From positions 25,993-89,992 of the forward strand of contig CAZMSD010000012.1 of assembly GCA_964568855.1 (NCBI GenBank): a stretch of DNA of 64,000 nucleotides, read 5' to 3'. The position numbers were made by a program, and so were the translations under genes. Position 1 is the first letter of the stretch; each line of letters opens with the position of its first letter. The notes beneath the pieces are model-generated. The model was not told where the DNA came from. It was given only the letters and a program-made list of their open reading frames with translations, and made no database searches. This DNA comes from CAZMSD01 sp964568855 (GTDB lineage Bacteria > CAIWAD01). Of the stretch, positions 25,818-34,404 are shown one piece after another.

Positions 25818-25911
25818 AGCCCGCGCCGCTTGGTCGCGGCCCGGCAGGTCGAACGACTTCGCTTTTCGAGGATTCGCCGGGAACATCGGGTTCCGCATCG
25901 CGTAGGCGTAA

Positions 25912-25941
25912 TTACTTAACGAAAACAGTAATTGTTAATAT
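25912..25941 (+). promoter_or_regulatory. Putative promoter with AT-rich direct repeats upstream of thioredoxin
   Basis: In the 138-bp gap, TTACTT (25912-25917) and TAATAT (25936-25941) are spaced by 18 bp. The segment contains two related words, GTAATTACTTAAC and GTAATTGTTAAT, in the same orientation. This is the most AT-rich stretch nearby and lies just upstream of GAGGAG and the trx start. An overlapping regulator site is possible but unproven. Confidence 0.45.
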
Positions 25942-25955
25942 GAACGAGGAGTACA

Positions 25956-26273
25956 ATGGCCGAGCTGACCCGGATCACGGACGCCGAGTTCAAGGAGTTC
26001 ACCGCCCAGCCGGGGCTGGTCCTGGTGGATTTCAGCGCCACCTGGTGCGGACCCTGCAAGAAACTGCACCCGATCCTGGAGGAGATCCAGGCTGAACGCG
26101 AGGACCTGAAAATCGCCACCGTGGACATCCAGCAGGCCATCGAGGCGGCCCGGAGCTGCGGCGTGATGTCGGTGCCGCAGGTGCATTTCTTCCGCGACGG
26201 AGTCAAGGTGGACCAGTTCATCGGACTGCTGAACAAGCCGGCCATCGTCCAAATGATCGAAAAGAACCTCTGA
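25956..26273 (+). CDS. trxA: Thioredoxin
   Basis: The protein has 105 residues, the normal thioredoxin length, with start ATG 25956 after GAGGAG. The redox motif WCGPC puts the cysteines at residues 31 and 34, DFSATWCGPCK is canonical, and the cis-proline is in MSVPQ at about residue 73. There is no signal peptide, so it acts in the cytoplasm, passing electrons from thioredoxin reductase to ribonucleotide reductase, peroxiredoxins and similar partners. An additional Cys at about residue 67 precedes the cis-Pro loop. It is 11 bp upstream of a TlpA-like lipoprotein gene, so the pair may be an operon that supplies both sides of the inner membrane. Thioredoxin-like specificity for a special partner cannot be excluded. 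Confidence 0.93.
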   Translation: MAELTRITDAEFKEFTAQPGLVLVDFSATWCGPCKKLHPILEEIQAEREDLKIATVDIQQAIEAARSCGVMSVPQVHFFRDGVKVDQFIGLLNKPAIVQMIEKNL

Positions 26274-26284
26274 AGGGAGTATCC

Positions 26285-26827
26285 ATGGCCAGGAACCTGA
26301 TCATCTTCCCCCTGCTGCTGACCCTGCTGACGAGCCTCTCGGTCTCCTGCGGAGAGACCGCCAGGCAGCCCGGGGCGCAGGCCGAAGCCGTGTCGGCGGA
26401 ACCGGCCAAGACGGAGGCCGCCCAGGCCGAAGCCGTGGTGGAGCTGAAGAACTTCGACTGGGCCGCCACCAGCGGCAAGGTGACCTTCATCGAGCTGTGG
26501 GGAGTCTGGTGTCCGCCCTGCATCCGGAGCATGCCGCACGTGGAGGAAGTCTGGAAGAAGTACCGGGACTACGAAGACTTCAACATGATGGTGATCAACA
26601 CGGGCTGGCGGGGCGATACCCCGGCCAAGGTCCGCAAATGGCTCAAGCGGAACAGCCGCTACACCTTCCCGGTCTACTTCGACAACGGGAAGCAGAACCT
26701 CTCGCGCAAGTACGGCGTGCAGAGCATCCCGCGCAGCATCATCCTGGACCGCAATGGCGAAGTGGCCTACAACGGTCACCCGATGAAGATTCCCAAGGGC
26801 CTGCTGGACCGGCTGCTGGAAAGCTGA
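26285..26827 (+). CDS. TlpA/ResA-like thioredoxin-fold lipoprotein
   Basis: The protein has 180 residues. The N-terminus is a lipoprotein signal peptide ending in the lipobox LSVSC, so Cys22 would be lipidated. A low-complexity Ala/Glu/Pro linker (about 25-50) extends the domain from the membrane. The thioredoxin fold contains WGVWCPPC (cysteines 76 and 79), a NTGWRGDTPAKVRKWL insertion typical of TlpA/ResA proteins, and cis-Pro in VQSIPRS. Such proteins reduce periplasmic disulfides, for example for cytochrome c maturation or copper-centre assembly. It is probably co-transcribed with trxA. A strong hairpin follows downstream. Confidence 0.88.
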   Translation: MARNLIIFPLLLTLLTSLSVSCGETARQPGAQAEAVSAEPAKTEAAQAEAVVELKNFDWAATSGKVTFIELWGVWCPPCIRSMPHVEEVWKKYRDYEDFNMMVINTGWRGDTPAKVRKWLKRNSRYTFPVYFDNGKQNLSRKYGVQSIPRSIILDRNGEVAYNGHPMKIPKGLLDRLLES

Positions 26828-26888
26828 GGGAACGGGCTGGACTCTTAGGCGCTCAACAAGGCGCCGATCGTATCACGTAAAAACCCGA

Positions 26889-26916
26889 CAAGGCTGCCTC
26901 CCGTGAGGCAGCCTTG
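26889..26916. terminator. Strong hairpin between convergent genes, probable bidirectional terminator
   Basis: CAAGGCTGCCTC (26889-26900) pairs perfectly with GAGGCAGCCTTG (26905-26916) around a CCGT loop. AAAAA lies just upstream (T-run for minus-strand transcripts), while only TT follows on the plus side. It sits between the convergent tlpA-like and YbjN-like genes. It should terminate the minus-strand gene well and may also stop the plus-strand operon. Confidence 0.75.
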
Positions 26917-26942
26917 TTCCATGTCAGCGGATAGCGATTCCT

Positions 26943-27440
26943 TCAGCCGGCTTCCTCCCGAGGACTCTGGAAGCGGGCGTTCTCGTCCCGCAGGGCTTCC
27001 TCCCAGGCCTCGAGCGGGCTCAACCCCGAGAAGATCAGCTTCATCAGGACGTGCAGGTGGTCGTCCATCAGGGCCAGGTTGCCGCTGACGGCGTCGTTCA
27101 GCGCGGCCTGCTCGAGCTGCTGCTCGCGGCAGAGCAGGTAGGTGCGCAGCGCCATGCTGCCCGTGTTGAGGTCCAGCTCGAAATCGCCGTAGCGTTGCCC
27201 CTGGTTCAGTCGCGTGATCAGCTCCATCATGGCGTAGCGCCGCTCCAGCGGGACGGAGGTGGGCAGGAAGGAATAGAAGCAGAAGATCTCCGCCTGGGCG
27301 TCCCAGACCGCCCGGCATTGCCAGGTTCCGTTCTCCCCGCCGTAGGAGGCGTCCACGGAACTGTCTTCGGGATAGAATCGGTGGTCCCAATCCAGCTCGT
27401 TGAAGAAGTCCAGGATCGTGTCGATGGGATTCGGCCGCAT
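26943..27440 (-). CDS. YbjN-domain protein
   Basis: The protein has 165 residues when started at ATG 27440 (MRPNPIDTILDFFNEL). The frame extends to a TTG at 27542, but that extension runs into the divergent promoter region and does not resemble the family. The WxxxxxW-type YbjN pattern is visible: LDWDHRFY at the start, NGTWQCRAVWDAQAEIFCFYS, PLERRYAMMELITRLN, YGDFELDLNTGSMALRTYLL, then a helical C-terminus. YbjN proteins share the fold of type III secretion chaperones and bind protein partners; the E. coli protein affects motility and stress responses. No enzyme function is expected. Confidence 0.72.
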   Translation of the reverse strand: MRPNPIDTILDFFNELDWDHRFYPEDSSVDASYGGENGTWQCRAVWDAQAEIFCFYSFLPTSVPLERRYAMMELITRLNQGQRYGDFELDLNTGSMALRTYLLCREQQLEQAALNDAVSGNLALMDDHLHVLMKLIFSGLSPLEAWEEALRDENARFQSPREEAG

Positions 27441-27486
27441 TCGAGAGGGCTTCCGGGTTTTGTGTGACGCCAGCCTGCTGGATATT

Positions 27487-27543
27487 ATCGGCAAGCCTGC
27501 CGATTTCCATAGTGGCTCGTAACGGTCAAGATCTACGGTCAAG
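27487..27543. promoter_or_regulatory. Divergent intergenic region with inverted and direct repeats
   Basis: The gap between the YbjN-like and PorE-like genes holds a perfect inverted repeat, ATCGGCA/TGCCGAT (27487-27493 and 27498-27504). It also holds a 9-bp direct repeat, ACGGTCAAG, at 27522-27530 and 27535-27543, ending one base before the ATG at 27545. Either could be a regulator site acting on both genes. The direct repeat may instead overlap the ribosome-binding region. Confidence 0.35.
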
Positions 27544-27544
27544 T

Positions 27545-29566
27545 ATGGTAAATATGCCGCCTTTGAAGCAACAGCTTCCCGACCCGGCGCCTCTACAATT
27601 TGGAGAGGCGGACGGGGGCTCGCGGGGAGGGTTCCTCCTCGCGGCGCTGCTCGCCTTCGTCCTGGTCGCGGCGCCCCTGCGGACGCCGGTCTCCGCGGAA
27701 GAATCCTCGCGGACCCGGGCCCTTGAACGCGCGCTGGAGCAGTTTTACGCCGGCGACTTCGAGAGCGCCCTACGCGGCTACCTGGGACTGGCCGAGAGCT
27801 GCGCGGACTGCGCGGAAGTGCATTTCATGCTGGGACGCTGCCTGCTGGACCTGGAACGCCCGCGCGAGGCGGCGGACTACTTCCGCCTGGCCTTCGAGGA
27901 AGATACCCTGCACGCCGCCGCACTGCAGCACCACGCTCTGGCCAGCGAGCGCTGCCAGGATTACGCGGCCGCGGCGGAGAGCTACGAGCTCTTTCTGGAT
28001 CGATTCCCTGCCGAATGGTCTACGCCGGAAAGCCGGGACGCGGTCCGGGAGCGCTACCTGCTGAACTGCGAGCGGCTGCGCATCGACGAGTACAGCCGGT
28101 TCAACATCCCGCCCCGGAGACTCAGCGACCGGGTGAACAGCTCAGCGGACGACTACATGCCCGTGATCGCGCTGGACGGCCGCAGCCTGTATTTCACCAG
28201 CACCCGGCCCGGCGGCATGGATCGCCGGGGCCGCGAGGGCCGCTACCGCGAGGACTTCTGGGTCAGCCGGCTCGACCCGGAAACCGGCGGGGGCTGGAGC
28301 GACAGCCGTAACCTGGGGCCGCCGCTGAACACGGTGGAATCGGAAGGCGCCGGATCGCTGAGCGGCGATGGCGGGCAGTTCTTCTTTTCCGCCTGCGACC
28401 GCCCGCAGGGCTTCGGGGACTGCGACCTCTACCGCGCCGACCTGGTCGAAGGGAAATGGAGCGCGGCCCTCAACCTGGGCGAACCGGTGAACGGGCCCTG
28501 GTGGGACAGCCAGCCGGCCCTCTCCTCGGACGGGGGGCTGCTGATCTTCTCGTCAACTCGTCCCGGGGGCTTCGGGGGCTGCGATCTCTGGGGCAGCCGG
28601 CGAGCGGCCGATTCCTCCTGGGCGGAACCGGTCAACCTCGGTCCGGCGGTCAATACCCAGGGCGACGAAGCCGGACCCTTCCTGCACGGCGATGGACGCA
28701 CCCTGTACTTCAGCAGCGACGGACATCCGGGTTTCGGCGACCTGGACATCTTCTATTCCGTGCTGTTCAAGGGCGCCTGGGGGGCCGCCGTCAACCTGGG
28801 CAGGCCCATCAACACCCCGGAACCGGATCTCTCCTTCGTGGTGCCGGGCAGCGGGGAAACGGGCTACTTCGCCTCCCGCCGGGAGGGCCGGCCCTCGCTG
28901 GACCTCTACCGCACGGAGGTCCCTGCCTGCTGCCGTCCCGAGCGCACCCTGATCCTGCGAGGGCGGATCCTGGACGCGGAAAGCGGTGAGCCGCTCGAGG
29001 CGCGTGTCCGGCTGGAGACGACCGAGGGCGATGGGGAACGGCAGGAGCGGCACAGCAGCTCGGACGACGGCTGTTTCTTCTTCGCCGCTCCGCGGCGGAG
29101 CCTGCTGCTCAGCGCCAGCAGCCCGGGCCATTTCTTCGCCTCGCATCTGCTGGGCGAGGACGACAGCGCCGCGGAGGAGCTGGAAATCGAGCGGGACCTG
29201 CTGCTGGCTCCCCTGAAGCCGGGCCTGGCCCTGGAATTCCGCAACCTGCACTTCGAATTCGCCGCGGCCGATCCACATCCATCATGCCGGCCCCTGCTCG
29301 AGCGCGTGCTGGAACTGCTGGAACAGAATCCTACCCTGAGGATCGAGATCCAGGGACACACGGACATCGTGGGCGGCACCCGGCACAATCTCGAACTGTC
29401 GAGAAAACGGGCGGAAGCGGTTCGCCGCTGGCTGCTGGACCATGGCGTCCGGCGCGACCGGGTGCGGGCCCGCGGCCTCGGTCACAGCGCTCCGGTGGCG
29501 GACAACCTCAGCCCCGAGGGACGCAGCTTGAACAGGCGTACGGAATTCCACATACTTGAATATTGA
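27545..29566 (+). CDS. PorE-like TPR/beta-propeller/CarboxypepD_reg/OmpA protein
   Basis: The protein has 673 residues from ATG 27545; a second ATG is at 27554 and longer upstream starts are less likely. A signal segment (GGFLLAALLAFVLVAAPL) ends near residue 55, with no lipobox seen. TPR-like repeats follow (FYAGDFESALRGYLGLAE; HFMLGRCLLDLERPREAA). Next come PD40 propeller blades (SLYFTSTRPGGMDR; QPALSSDGGLLIFSSTRP; GRTLYFSSDGHPGFGDLDI), a carboxypeptidase-regulatory-like domain (ILRGRILDAESGEPLEARV), and a C-terminal OmpA domain with IEIQGHTDIVGGTRHNLELS and NRRTEF. This domain order equals that of PorE of the type IX secretion system, which ties the outer-membrane machinery to peptidoglycan. 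The peptidoglycan-binding Asp and Arg are present. Confidence 0.78.
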   Translation: MVNMPPLKQQLPDPAPLQFGEADGGSRGGFLLAALLAFVLVAAPLRTPVSAEESSRTRALERALEQFYAGDFESALRGYLGLAESCADCAEVHFMLGRCLLDLERPREAADYFRLAFEEDTLHAAALQHHALASERCQDYAAAAESYELFLDRFPAEWSTPESRDAVRERYLLNCERLRIDEYSRFNIPPRRLSDRVNSSADDYMPVIALDGRSLYFTSTRPGGMDRRGREGRYREDFWVSRLDPETGGGWSDSRNLGPPLNTVESEGAGSLSGDGGQFFFSACDRPQGFGDCDLYRADLVEGKWSAALNLGEPVNGPWWDSQPALSSDGGLLIFSSTRPGGFGGCDLWGSRRAADSSWAEPVNLGPAVNTQGDEAGPFLHGDGRTLYFSSDGHPGFGDLDIFYSVLFKGAWGAAVNLGRPINTPEPDLSFVVPGSGETGYFASRREGRPSLDLYRTEVPACCRPERTLILRGRILDAESGEPLEARVRLETTEGDGERQERHSSSDDGCFFFAAPRRSLLLSASSPGHFFASHLLGEDDSAAEELEIERDLLLAPLKPGLALEFRNLHFEFAAADPHPSCRPLLERVLELLEQNPTLRIEIQGHTDIVGGTRHNLELSRKRAEAVRRWLLDHGVRRDRVRARGLGHSAPVADNLSPEGRSLNRRTEFHILEY

Positions 29567-30035
29567 TATAAATCCGTATGCCAGGCCCTGCCAAGTTCTG
29601 GACTTTTGAAGTTTCAGGGTGCAGAATCTTCCCATCCCATTCTCCGCTTGCCTAGAATCGCCTGCTTCAACGCCCGAATGGGCAACTCCTTTTTGCTATG
29701 GAGCGAGAATCTGCTCGTCTGGCCCTTGGCCTGATCCTTGCGCACGATGGAATTGCGCAAAAAACAATCGGGTCGGCTCGAATGTTTTTCCATCCTGCCG
29801 ATAGATAATCCGAGGGAAACCGCATGGATCAGAGGTGGAATCCACGATCCACAGGCGGCCTTTCCGGGTGGACCGTCTTACCCGGCCTGTCATGCAGGAA
29901 CAGAGGATCCCATGAAGACCCGACTCTTTTGCTTTCTACTATACACTTATGGATCTGATGCTCTGGCGTCCTTGCATTCTCCCTGCAAGGTCAACGGAAA
30001 TCGACAACGAAGGTTTACTTGCCTGCGGAGGAACA
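29567..30035 (+). promoter_or_regulatory. 469-bp leader/intergenic region before the giant surface protein
   Basis: No family-assignable gene lies here. Visible elements are a hairpin with nested arms TGGATC/GATCCA and GTGG/CCAC at 29825-29851, a -10-like GATAAT at 29804-29809, and a short frame (ATG 29912 to 30052, 46 codons, AGAGGAT upstream) that overlaps the next start and may be chance or a leader peptide. The stretch is less GC-rich than its surroundings and could hold a long regulated 5' UTR. No known riboswitch core was recognised. Confidence 0.4.
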
Positions 30036-33000
30036 ATGGGAACTTCAGCTAAACTTCCCAGAAGCGCGCTGGCAGCCACGCCGTTCCTGGTCTTTCTGGC
30101 CTTGCTCATGATGATACAGGGGGAAGCCAGAGCTCAGGCCACCATTACTCAGGCGGTTGGAGTGACCTCCACCGTCTTCCTGAGTATCGGTGGTCCATAC
30201 GGGAATACGGACTTGACGGCTGTTTCCGGCGCGGCTGATCTGGTGATTACGGATTCGGGAGCCGGCGGCGAAATGCAGATCGGTGGAACCGTCACCCTGA
30301 CTCTGCCCGCGGCATCGTGGGAATGGGTGCCTGCTTCCTGCGTCGCCACGGTATCCGGCGGCGGCGGCAACGTCACGTTCGCCGCGGGAGGCACCGCCCA
30401 GCAGCTCGTGGCGACCCTGAACGCCGGCGCCATCCCGGCGGCCGGCAACATCACCTTCACCGTGCTGGCCGCGCGCAGCGCGAGTACGGTGACCAGCGCG
30501 GTTGCGGCCACGGCCATCGGCGCCACCTCGAACACCTTCACCAGCATGACCAACGCCGTCTGGGGCACCACGGTTGCGGTGGTGGCGGGACCGAGCCTGA
30601 CCTTTACCACGCCGGCCAGCGCGGGATCCGATTCCACCGACCTGGCGGACGGCGACGGCGGCTGGGACTTCGGGTCCGTGTACACCCTCACGACACACAA
30701 TACGGGTGCCGACGCGGACATGGTCCTCTGGTGGAGCGTGGATTCCAGCTTGACCAGCGTCAACGACGAGGAAGGCGCCTTCCGGTCGCTGCGGGACTCC
30801 ACCAACGTGGAGGTCTACCTCTGGATCGACGTTTCCGCGTCTCCCACCACGGCCACGCCGCTGACCCACATGCTCAGCGACTGGGATCGCTATGCGACGG
30901 AGTACTACCTCTACGCCACCAGTCTCGAGACGGGCGACCGCAAGATCGGGCGTGCGGGGCCGATCCGGGCCTTCCATTACCCGACCAACAACCTCAACCA
31001 GGACGATCCGAACACCACGGACACCACGGTTGACTTCACTTCCAACGACGACGACTACCTGGACAGCGGCGGCCTGCTGGCCCTGGACGACGGCACCCAG
31101 GACGGCAGCGGCGTGGACAACGTGACCTGGACCCTGACCACCATCGACTTCGACCACAACGCCGATGTCCGCTTCTTCTACAGCACCCTCGGTTCGTTGA
31201 CCGAAAGCGACCTGGTCCTCGGGGGCAGCTCGCCCAACTACACCATCAGCAGCCTGACCGGCGCCACACTGGTCACCTATTCGGATACCCTGGAAGAGGA
31301 CGTGGACTTCACCTTCAACTGGGACATCTACTACAGCGATGCCCAGTACGTGGCGGCGGGCACTTACTACATCTACGTGGCGTCCAACGACGGCTATCGC
31401 CAGGATGTGGACGTGTCCTCCGACCAGTTCGTGGTCAGCCACTCCCCGCTGATGATCATGCAGGATCCCTATCCCGACGGCACCACCGCCTCCTTCGACC
31501 TCAGGGCCGACGTTAACCGCTACTTCAACGTCAACTGGGGCCTGACGATCAACGGCGACACCGATCCGGACGACAACGCCAGCATCGCCTTCTACCTCGA
31601 CGCCGACGCCAACGGGGTGGCGGACTTCGACCAGACCACCATCGCCACCCTGACCTCCGCCACCACCAACGCGGACGACGACATCGACAACGGCGAGCTG
31701 GTCTACGGCACCGCGCTCTACGAGAATCCCGACCACCAGTTGAACAACCTGGTGGACATCGACATGTGGGGCTGGTCCGAGACCCTGCGCGCCGACATCA
31801 ATACCCGGGTGGCCGCCGGCGACAACCTCTTCCTCTACGGCATCATTACCAGCGGAGCACTGTCGCGTATCACGACCTACGCCAGCGAGGACGCCAACTA
31901 CGTGGTGACCGCCGCGGAGAACCTGACCGACGGCACCAGCGCGGCGCTCACCGTGACCAACGCCCAGGACGCCTTCTTCACCGATCCTCCGGACCTCGGC
32001 GGAACGGTGGCCTGGGGCGAGGCCTACCGCGTCGCCTGGCCCTTCGCCTGGGACTTCGGCGAGGCCAACCAGAACGTGCTGGTCTACATCGGCGACGAGG
32101 ACATGAGCGCCGACGCCACCTTCAACGGGACCTGGGGAACCGGAGTCCTGGGCCTGCTGGACCTGACCAACAACCTGTGGGTGGGCAACTCCTCCGACGG
32201 CACCGTGGCCAACAACACGGGCACCGACTACGTGATCGCCGGGCTTTCCCAGGACGGCACCTTCGACTGGCGGCCGCACCTGATGACCGGCAACTCGGTC
32301 GGCGTGGTGGGCGGTCAGAGCCTGGCGGCGGCCATCACCAACGAAGGTACGCTGTATGCATACCTGATCGTGAGCCGGAACGCTTCCACCAACGCGCCCA
32401 ACGACGCCGACCTGGTCTTCCAGGCTCCCGGTCCCATCACCTTGAGCAGCGACGCCGGTGTTACAAGCTTCGGTTTCAATACCCTGCCGAACCAGCTCTC
32501 AATGGCCGCCGGCGACGTGGTGAGTTTCACGATCTACGTGGATTCCGGGGTGCCTACCGCGGAGATCGCCGCGATTTACATGAGCTGTGACACGACCTAC
32601 TGGGACGTGACCACGCCCACGGCGCCCTTCACCCTGAACACCACCACCTTCACCGCGGGCCTGGTGGTGGAGAACAGCAACGACGAGAACAACTACGATA
32701 ACGGTCTGCATCACCTCAACTTCGTCTACGGGGCCAACGGTTCGCCCGACGCCAACCTGGACGGCGGCACCAACTGGCTCTGCAGCCTGAGTCTCACGGC
32801 CAAGCACAGCACCATCGTGGACCCGGTGGACACCGAGTTATTCTTCGATCGGGACATCATCAACCAGCGCTACACCACCTTCTTCAACGGCGGTGGCAAT
32901 GAATTGCCCACGACCGTGCAGCTTCCCGCGGCCCGCGCCGTCAGCTATCCTCTGGGCGAGCTGCAAGGCAACGTGGACCTGGAGGGTGTCAACGACTACA

Positions 33001-34244
33001 CCGGGATGACGGCCACCGTCAGCGTCTCGCCGAGCGGCGCGATCCAGGGCATGGAAGAGTGGAACACCCTCTTCAACAGCACCAACGACGACGACAGCAG
33101 CACCGAAGGCTGCCAGGTCGACCTGGACCAGGCGGGCCACTACCACCTGCTCAACGTGCCCGACGGCGAATACGACTTCACCGTGCACGTGGACGGCTGG
33201 GTGGACGGCACCGTCAACGTGGCCGTGCAGCACGGCGATCACATGGGCGACATCGACCCGGTCTACACCCAGCGGATCACCCAGAACGGCACCACCCAGC
33301 GGCTGCAGCTGCTGGCCGGCGACTGCGCGGGCTACACCGATTCCACCGGCACCACCACGCCCGACAACCAGATCGACGCCACCGACCTGACCGCGGTGAA
33401 GAACGCCTACAACACCACTCCGGACAGCTCGGCCTGGAACGCCCTGTGCGACTTCGAGAAGATCCTGTCTCCCAACTGGGTCTACATCCTCGATCTCAGC
33501 CTGGTCAACGCCAACCAGGGTGTCAGCGGCGTGCCGCTGGTCTACCGTCCCGCCGGCCTGCCCAACACGGACGTGGAGTTCCGCATCGCGGACGCGCCCG
33601 AATTCGTCAGCGCGGGCGAGGAGTTCGACCTAGAAATCGAGCTGGCCCACGCCTCCGACGTGCGGGCCTACGACCTGCGCATGATTCACCCGGGACTCGA
33701 GCTGGTTTCCGCGAGCGCGGGGCAGCTGCTGGGTACCGTGGGCCAGGCGGACTACCTTGTGATGCACAGCGGCCCCGAGCTAATCTGGGCGGGCGCCATC
33801 GTGGGCCGCGAGCGGGACGGCTTCGCCGGCAGCGGCGTCGTCGCCACGGCCAGGTTCCGCGCCTCGACCGACTGCCGGCCCGCCCTGCGCCTAACCGAGG
33901 GCGTGGTGGTCAACAGCGGCGACGAAATGTATCACGCCGCCCTGGACAACAGCGCGGTTCTGCCCGCGGATTACAGCCTCGGGCTGGCCTATCCCAACCC
34001 CTTCAATCCCGTGACACACATCCAGTACGCGATTCCGGAGAACGGACTCGTCAGGCTGAACGTCTACAACATGCTCGGCCAGCAGGTGCGCCGCCTGGTC
34101 GACCAGCAGATGAGCGCCGGTCACCACATGGCCGTCTGGGACGCCACCAACGACCGGGGCGTGCGCGTGGCCTCCGGACTGTACATCTACCAGATCGAAG
34201 TCAACGGCTTCAGCCGTGCGCACAAGATGGTCCTGATGAAGTAA
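30036..34244 (+). CDS. Giant secreted surface protein with cohesin-like and dockerin-like regions and T9SS sorting domain
   Basis: The protein has 1402 residues; ATG 30036 follows GCGGAGGAACA, so the longer reading from 29949 is unlikely. A signal peptide (LAATPFLVFLALLMMIQG) ends near residue 36. The Thr/Asn/Asp-rich body contains repeated beta-rich modules. Near residue 825 and near 1180 are stretches like cohesin domains (AAGDVVSFTIYVDSGV; VSAGEEFDLEIELAHASDVR). Between them lie a CnaB-like fold (LLNVPDGEYDFTVHVDGW) and a dockerin-like pair (DNQIDATDLTAVKNAYN). The end, LAYPNPFNPVTHIQYAIPE to SRAHKMVLMK, is a textbook type A C-terminal sorting domain of type IX secretion. It is probably an abundant cell-surface or appendage protein. 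The ligand is unknown. Confidence 0.82.
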   Translation: MGTSAKLPRSALAATPFLVFLALLMMIQGEARAQATITQAVGVTSTVFLSIGGPYGNTDLTAVSGAADLVITDSGAGGEMQIGGTVTLTLPAASWEWVPASCVATVSGGGGNVTFAAGGTAQQLVATLNAGAIPAAGNITFTVLAARSASTVTSAVAATAIGATSNTFTSMTNAVWGTTVAVVAGPSLTFTTPASAGSDSTDLADGDGGWDFGSVYTLTTHNTGADADMVLWWSVDSSLTSVNDEEGAFRSLRDSTNVEVYLWIDVSASPTTATPLTHMLSDWDRYATEYYLYATSLETGDRKIGRAGPIRAFHYPTNNLNQDDPNTTDTTVDFTSNDDDYLDSGGLLALDDGTQDGSGVDNVTWTLTTIDFDHNADVRFFYSTLGSLTESDLVLGGSSPNYTISSLTGATLVTYSDTLEEDVDFTFNWDIYYSDAQYVAAGTYYIYVASNDGYRQDVDVSSDQFVVSHSPLMIMQDPYPDGTTASFDLRADVNRYFNVNWGLTINGDTDPDDNASIAFYLDADANGVADFDQTTIATLTSATTNADDDIDNGELVYGTALYENPDHQLNNLVDIDMWGWSETLRADINTRVAAGDNLFLYGIITSGALSRITTYASEDANYVVTAAENLTDGTSAALTVTNAQDAFFTDPPDLGGTVAWGEAYRVAWPFAWDFGEANQNVLVYIGDEDMSADATFNGTWGTGVLGLLDLTNNLWVGNSSDGTVANNTGTDYVIAGLSQDGTFDWRPHLMTGNSVGVVGGQSLAAAITNEGTLYAYLIVSRNASTNAPNDADLVFQAPGPITLSSDAGVTSFGFNTLPNQLSMAAGDVVSFTIYVDSGVPTAEIAAIYMSCDTTYWDVTTPTAPFTLNTTTFTAGLVVENSNDENNYDNGLHHLNFVYGANGSPDANLDGGTNWLCSLSLTAKHSTIVDPVDTELFFDRDIINQRYTTFFNGGGNELPTTVQLPAARAVSYPLGELQGNVDLEGVNDYTGMTATVSVSPSGAIQGMEEWNTLFNSTNDDDSSTEGCQVDLDQAGHYHLLNVPDGEYDFTVHVDGWVDGTVNVAVQHGDHMGDIDPVYTQRITQNGTTQRLQLLAGDCAGYTDSTGTTTPDNQIDATDLTAVKNAYNTTPDSSAWNALCDFEKILSPNWVYILDLSLVNANQGVSGVPLVYRPAGLPNTDVEFRIADAPEFVSAGEEFDLEIELAHASDVRAYDLRMIHPGLELVSASAGQLLGTVGQADYLVMHSGPELIWAGAIVGRERDGFAGSGVVATARFRASTDCRPALRLTEGVVVNSGDEMYHAALDNSAVLPADYSLGLAYPNPFNPVTHIQYAIPENGLVRLNVYNMLGQQVRRLVDQQMSAGHHMAVWDATNDRGVRVASGLYIYQIEVNGFSRAHKMVLMK

Positions 34245-34321
34245 GGCACCGGGCGGAGCCTGGCGATGGTCCCCGCGGACCATGGAGGCGCCGCTCACCA
34301 CAGCACCGATAAACACCCCAT

Positions 34322-34355
34322 CCGGCCCGCTCCGGCAGGAGCGGGCCGGCTTTCT
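34322..34355 (+). terminator. Strong intrinsic terminator after the surface protein gene
   Basis: CCGGCCCGCTCC (34322-34333) pairs perfectly with GGAGCGGGCCGG (34338-34349) around GGCA, followed by CTTTCT. A 12-bp GC stem with a short T-rich tail 78 bp after the stop codon is a convincing terminator and separates this gene from the cell-wall cluster. Confidence 0.8.
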
Positions 34356-34404
34356 ATGCCCTCCCTGAATACGTTACCTTGGCATAAACGGGTATGGGAG
34401 ACTC

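Noticed and set aside
29567..30035. Cyclic-di-GMP or other known riboswitch in the long gap
   Set aside because: The conserved core words of the common classes were looked for and not found.
29912..30052. 46-codon frame with a ribosome-like site before the surface protein
   Set aside because: It overlaps the supported start at 30036 and its sequence resembles no known leader; mentioned only within the intergenic region.
30045..32279. 744-codon minus-strand frame under the surface protein gene
   Set aside because: Composition is dominated by Val/Gly/His from reverse-complemented Thr/Asn codons; a shadow frame.
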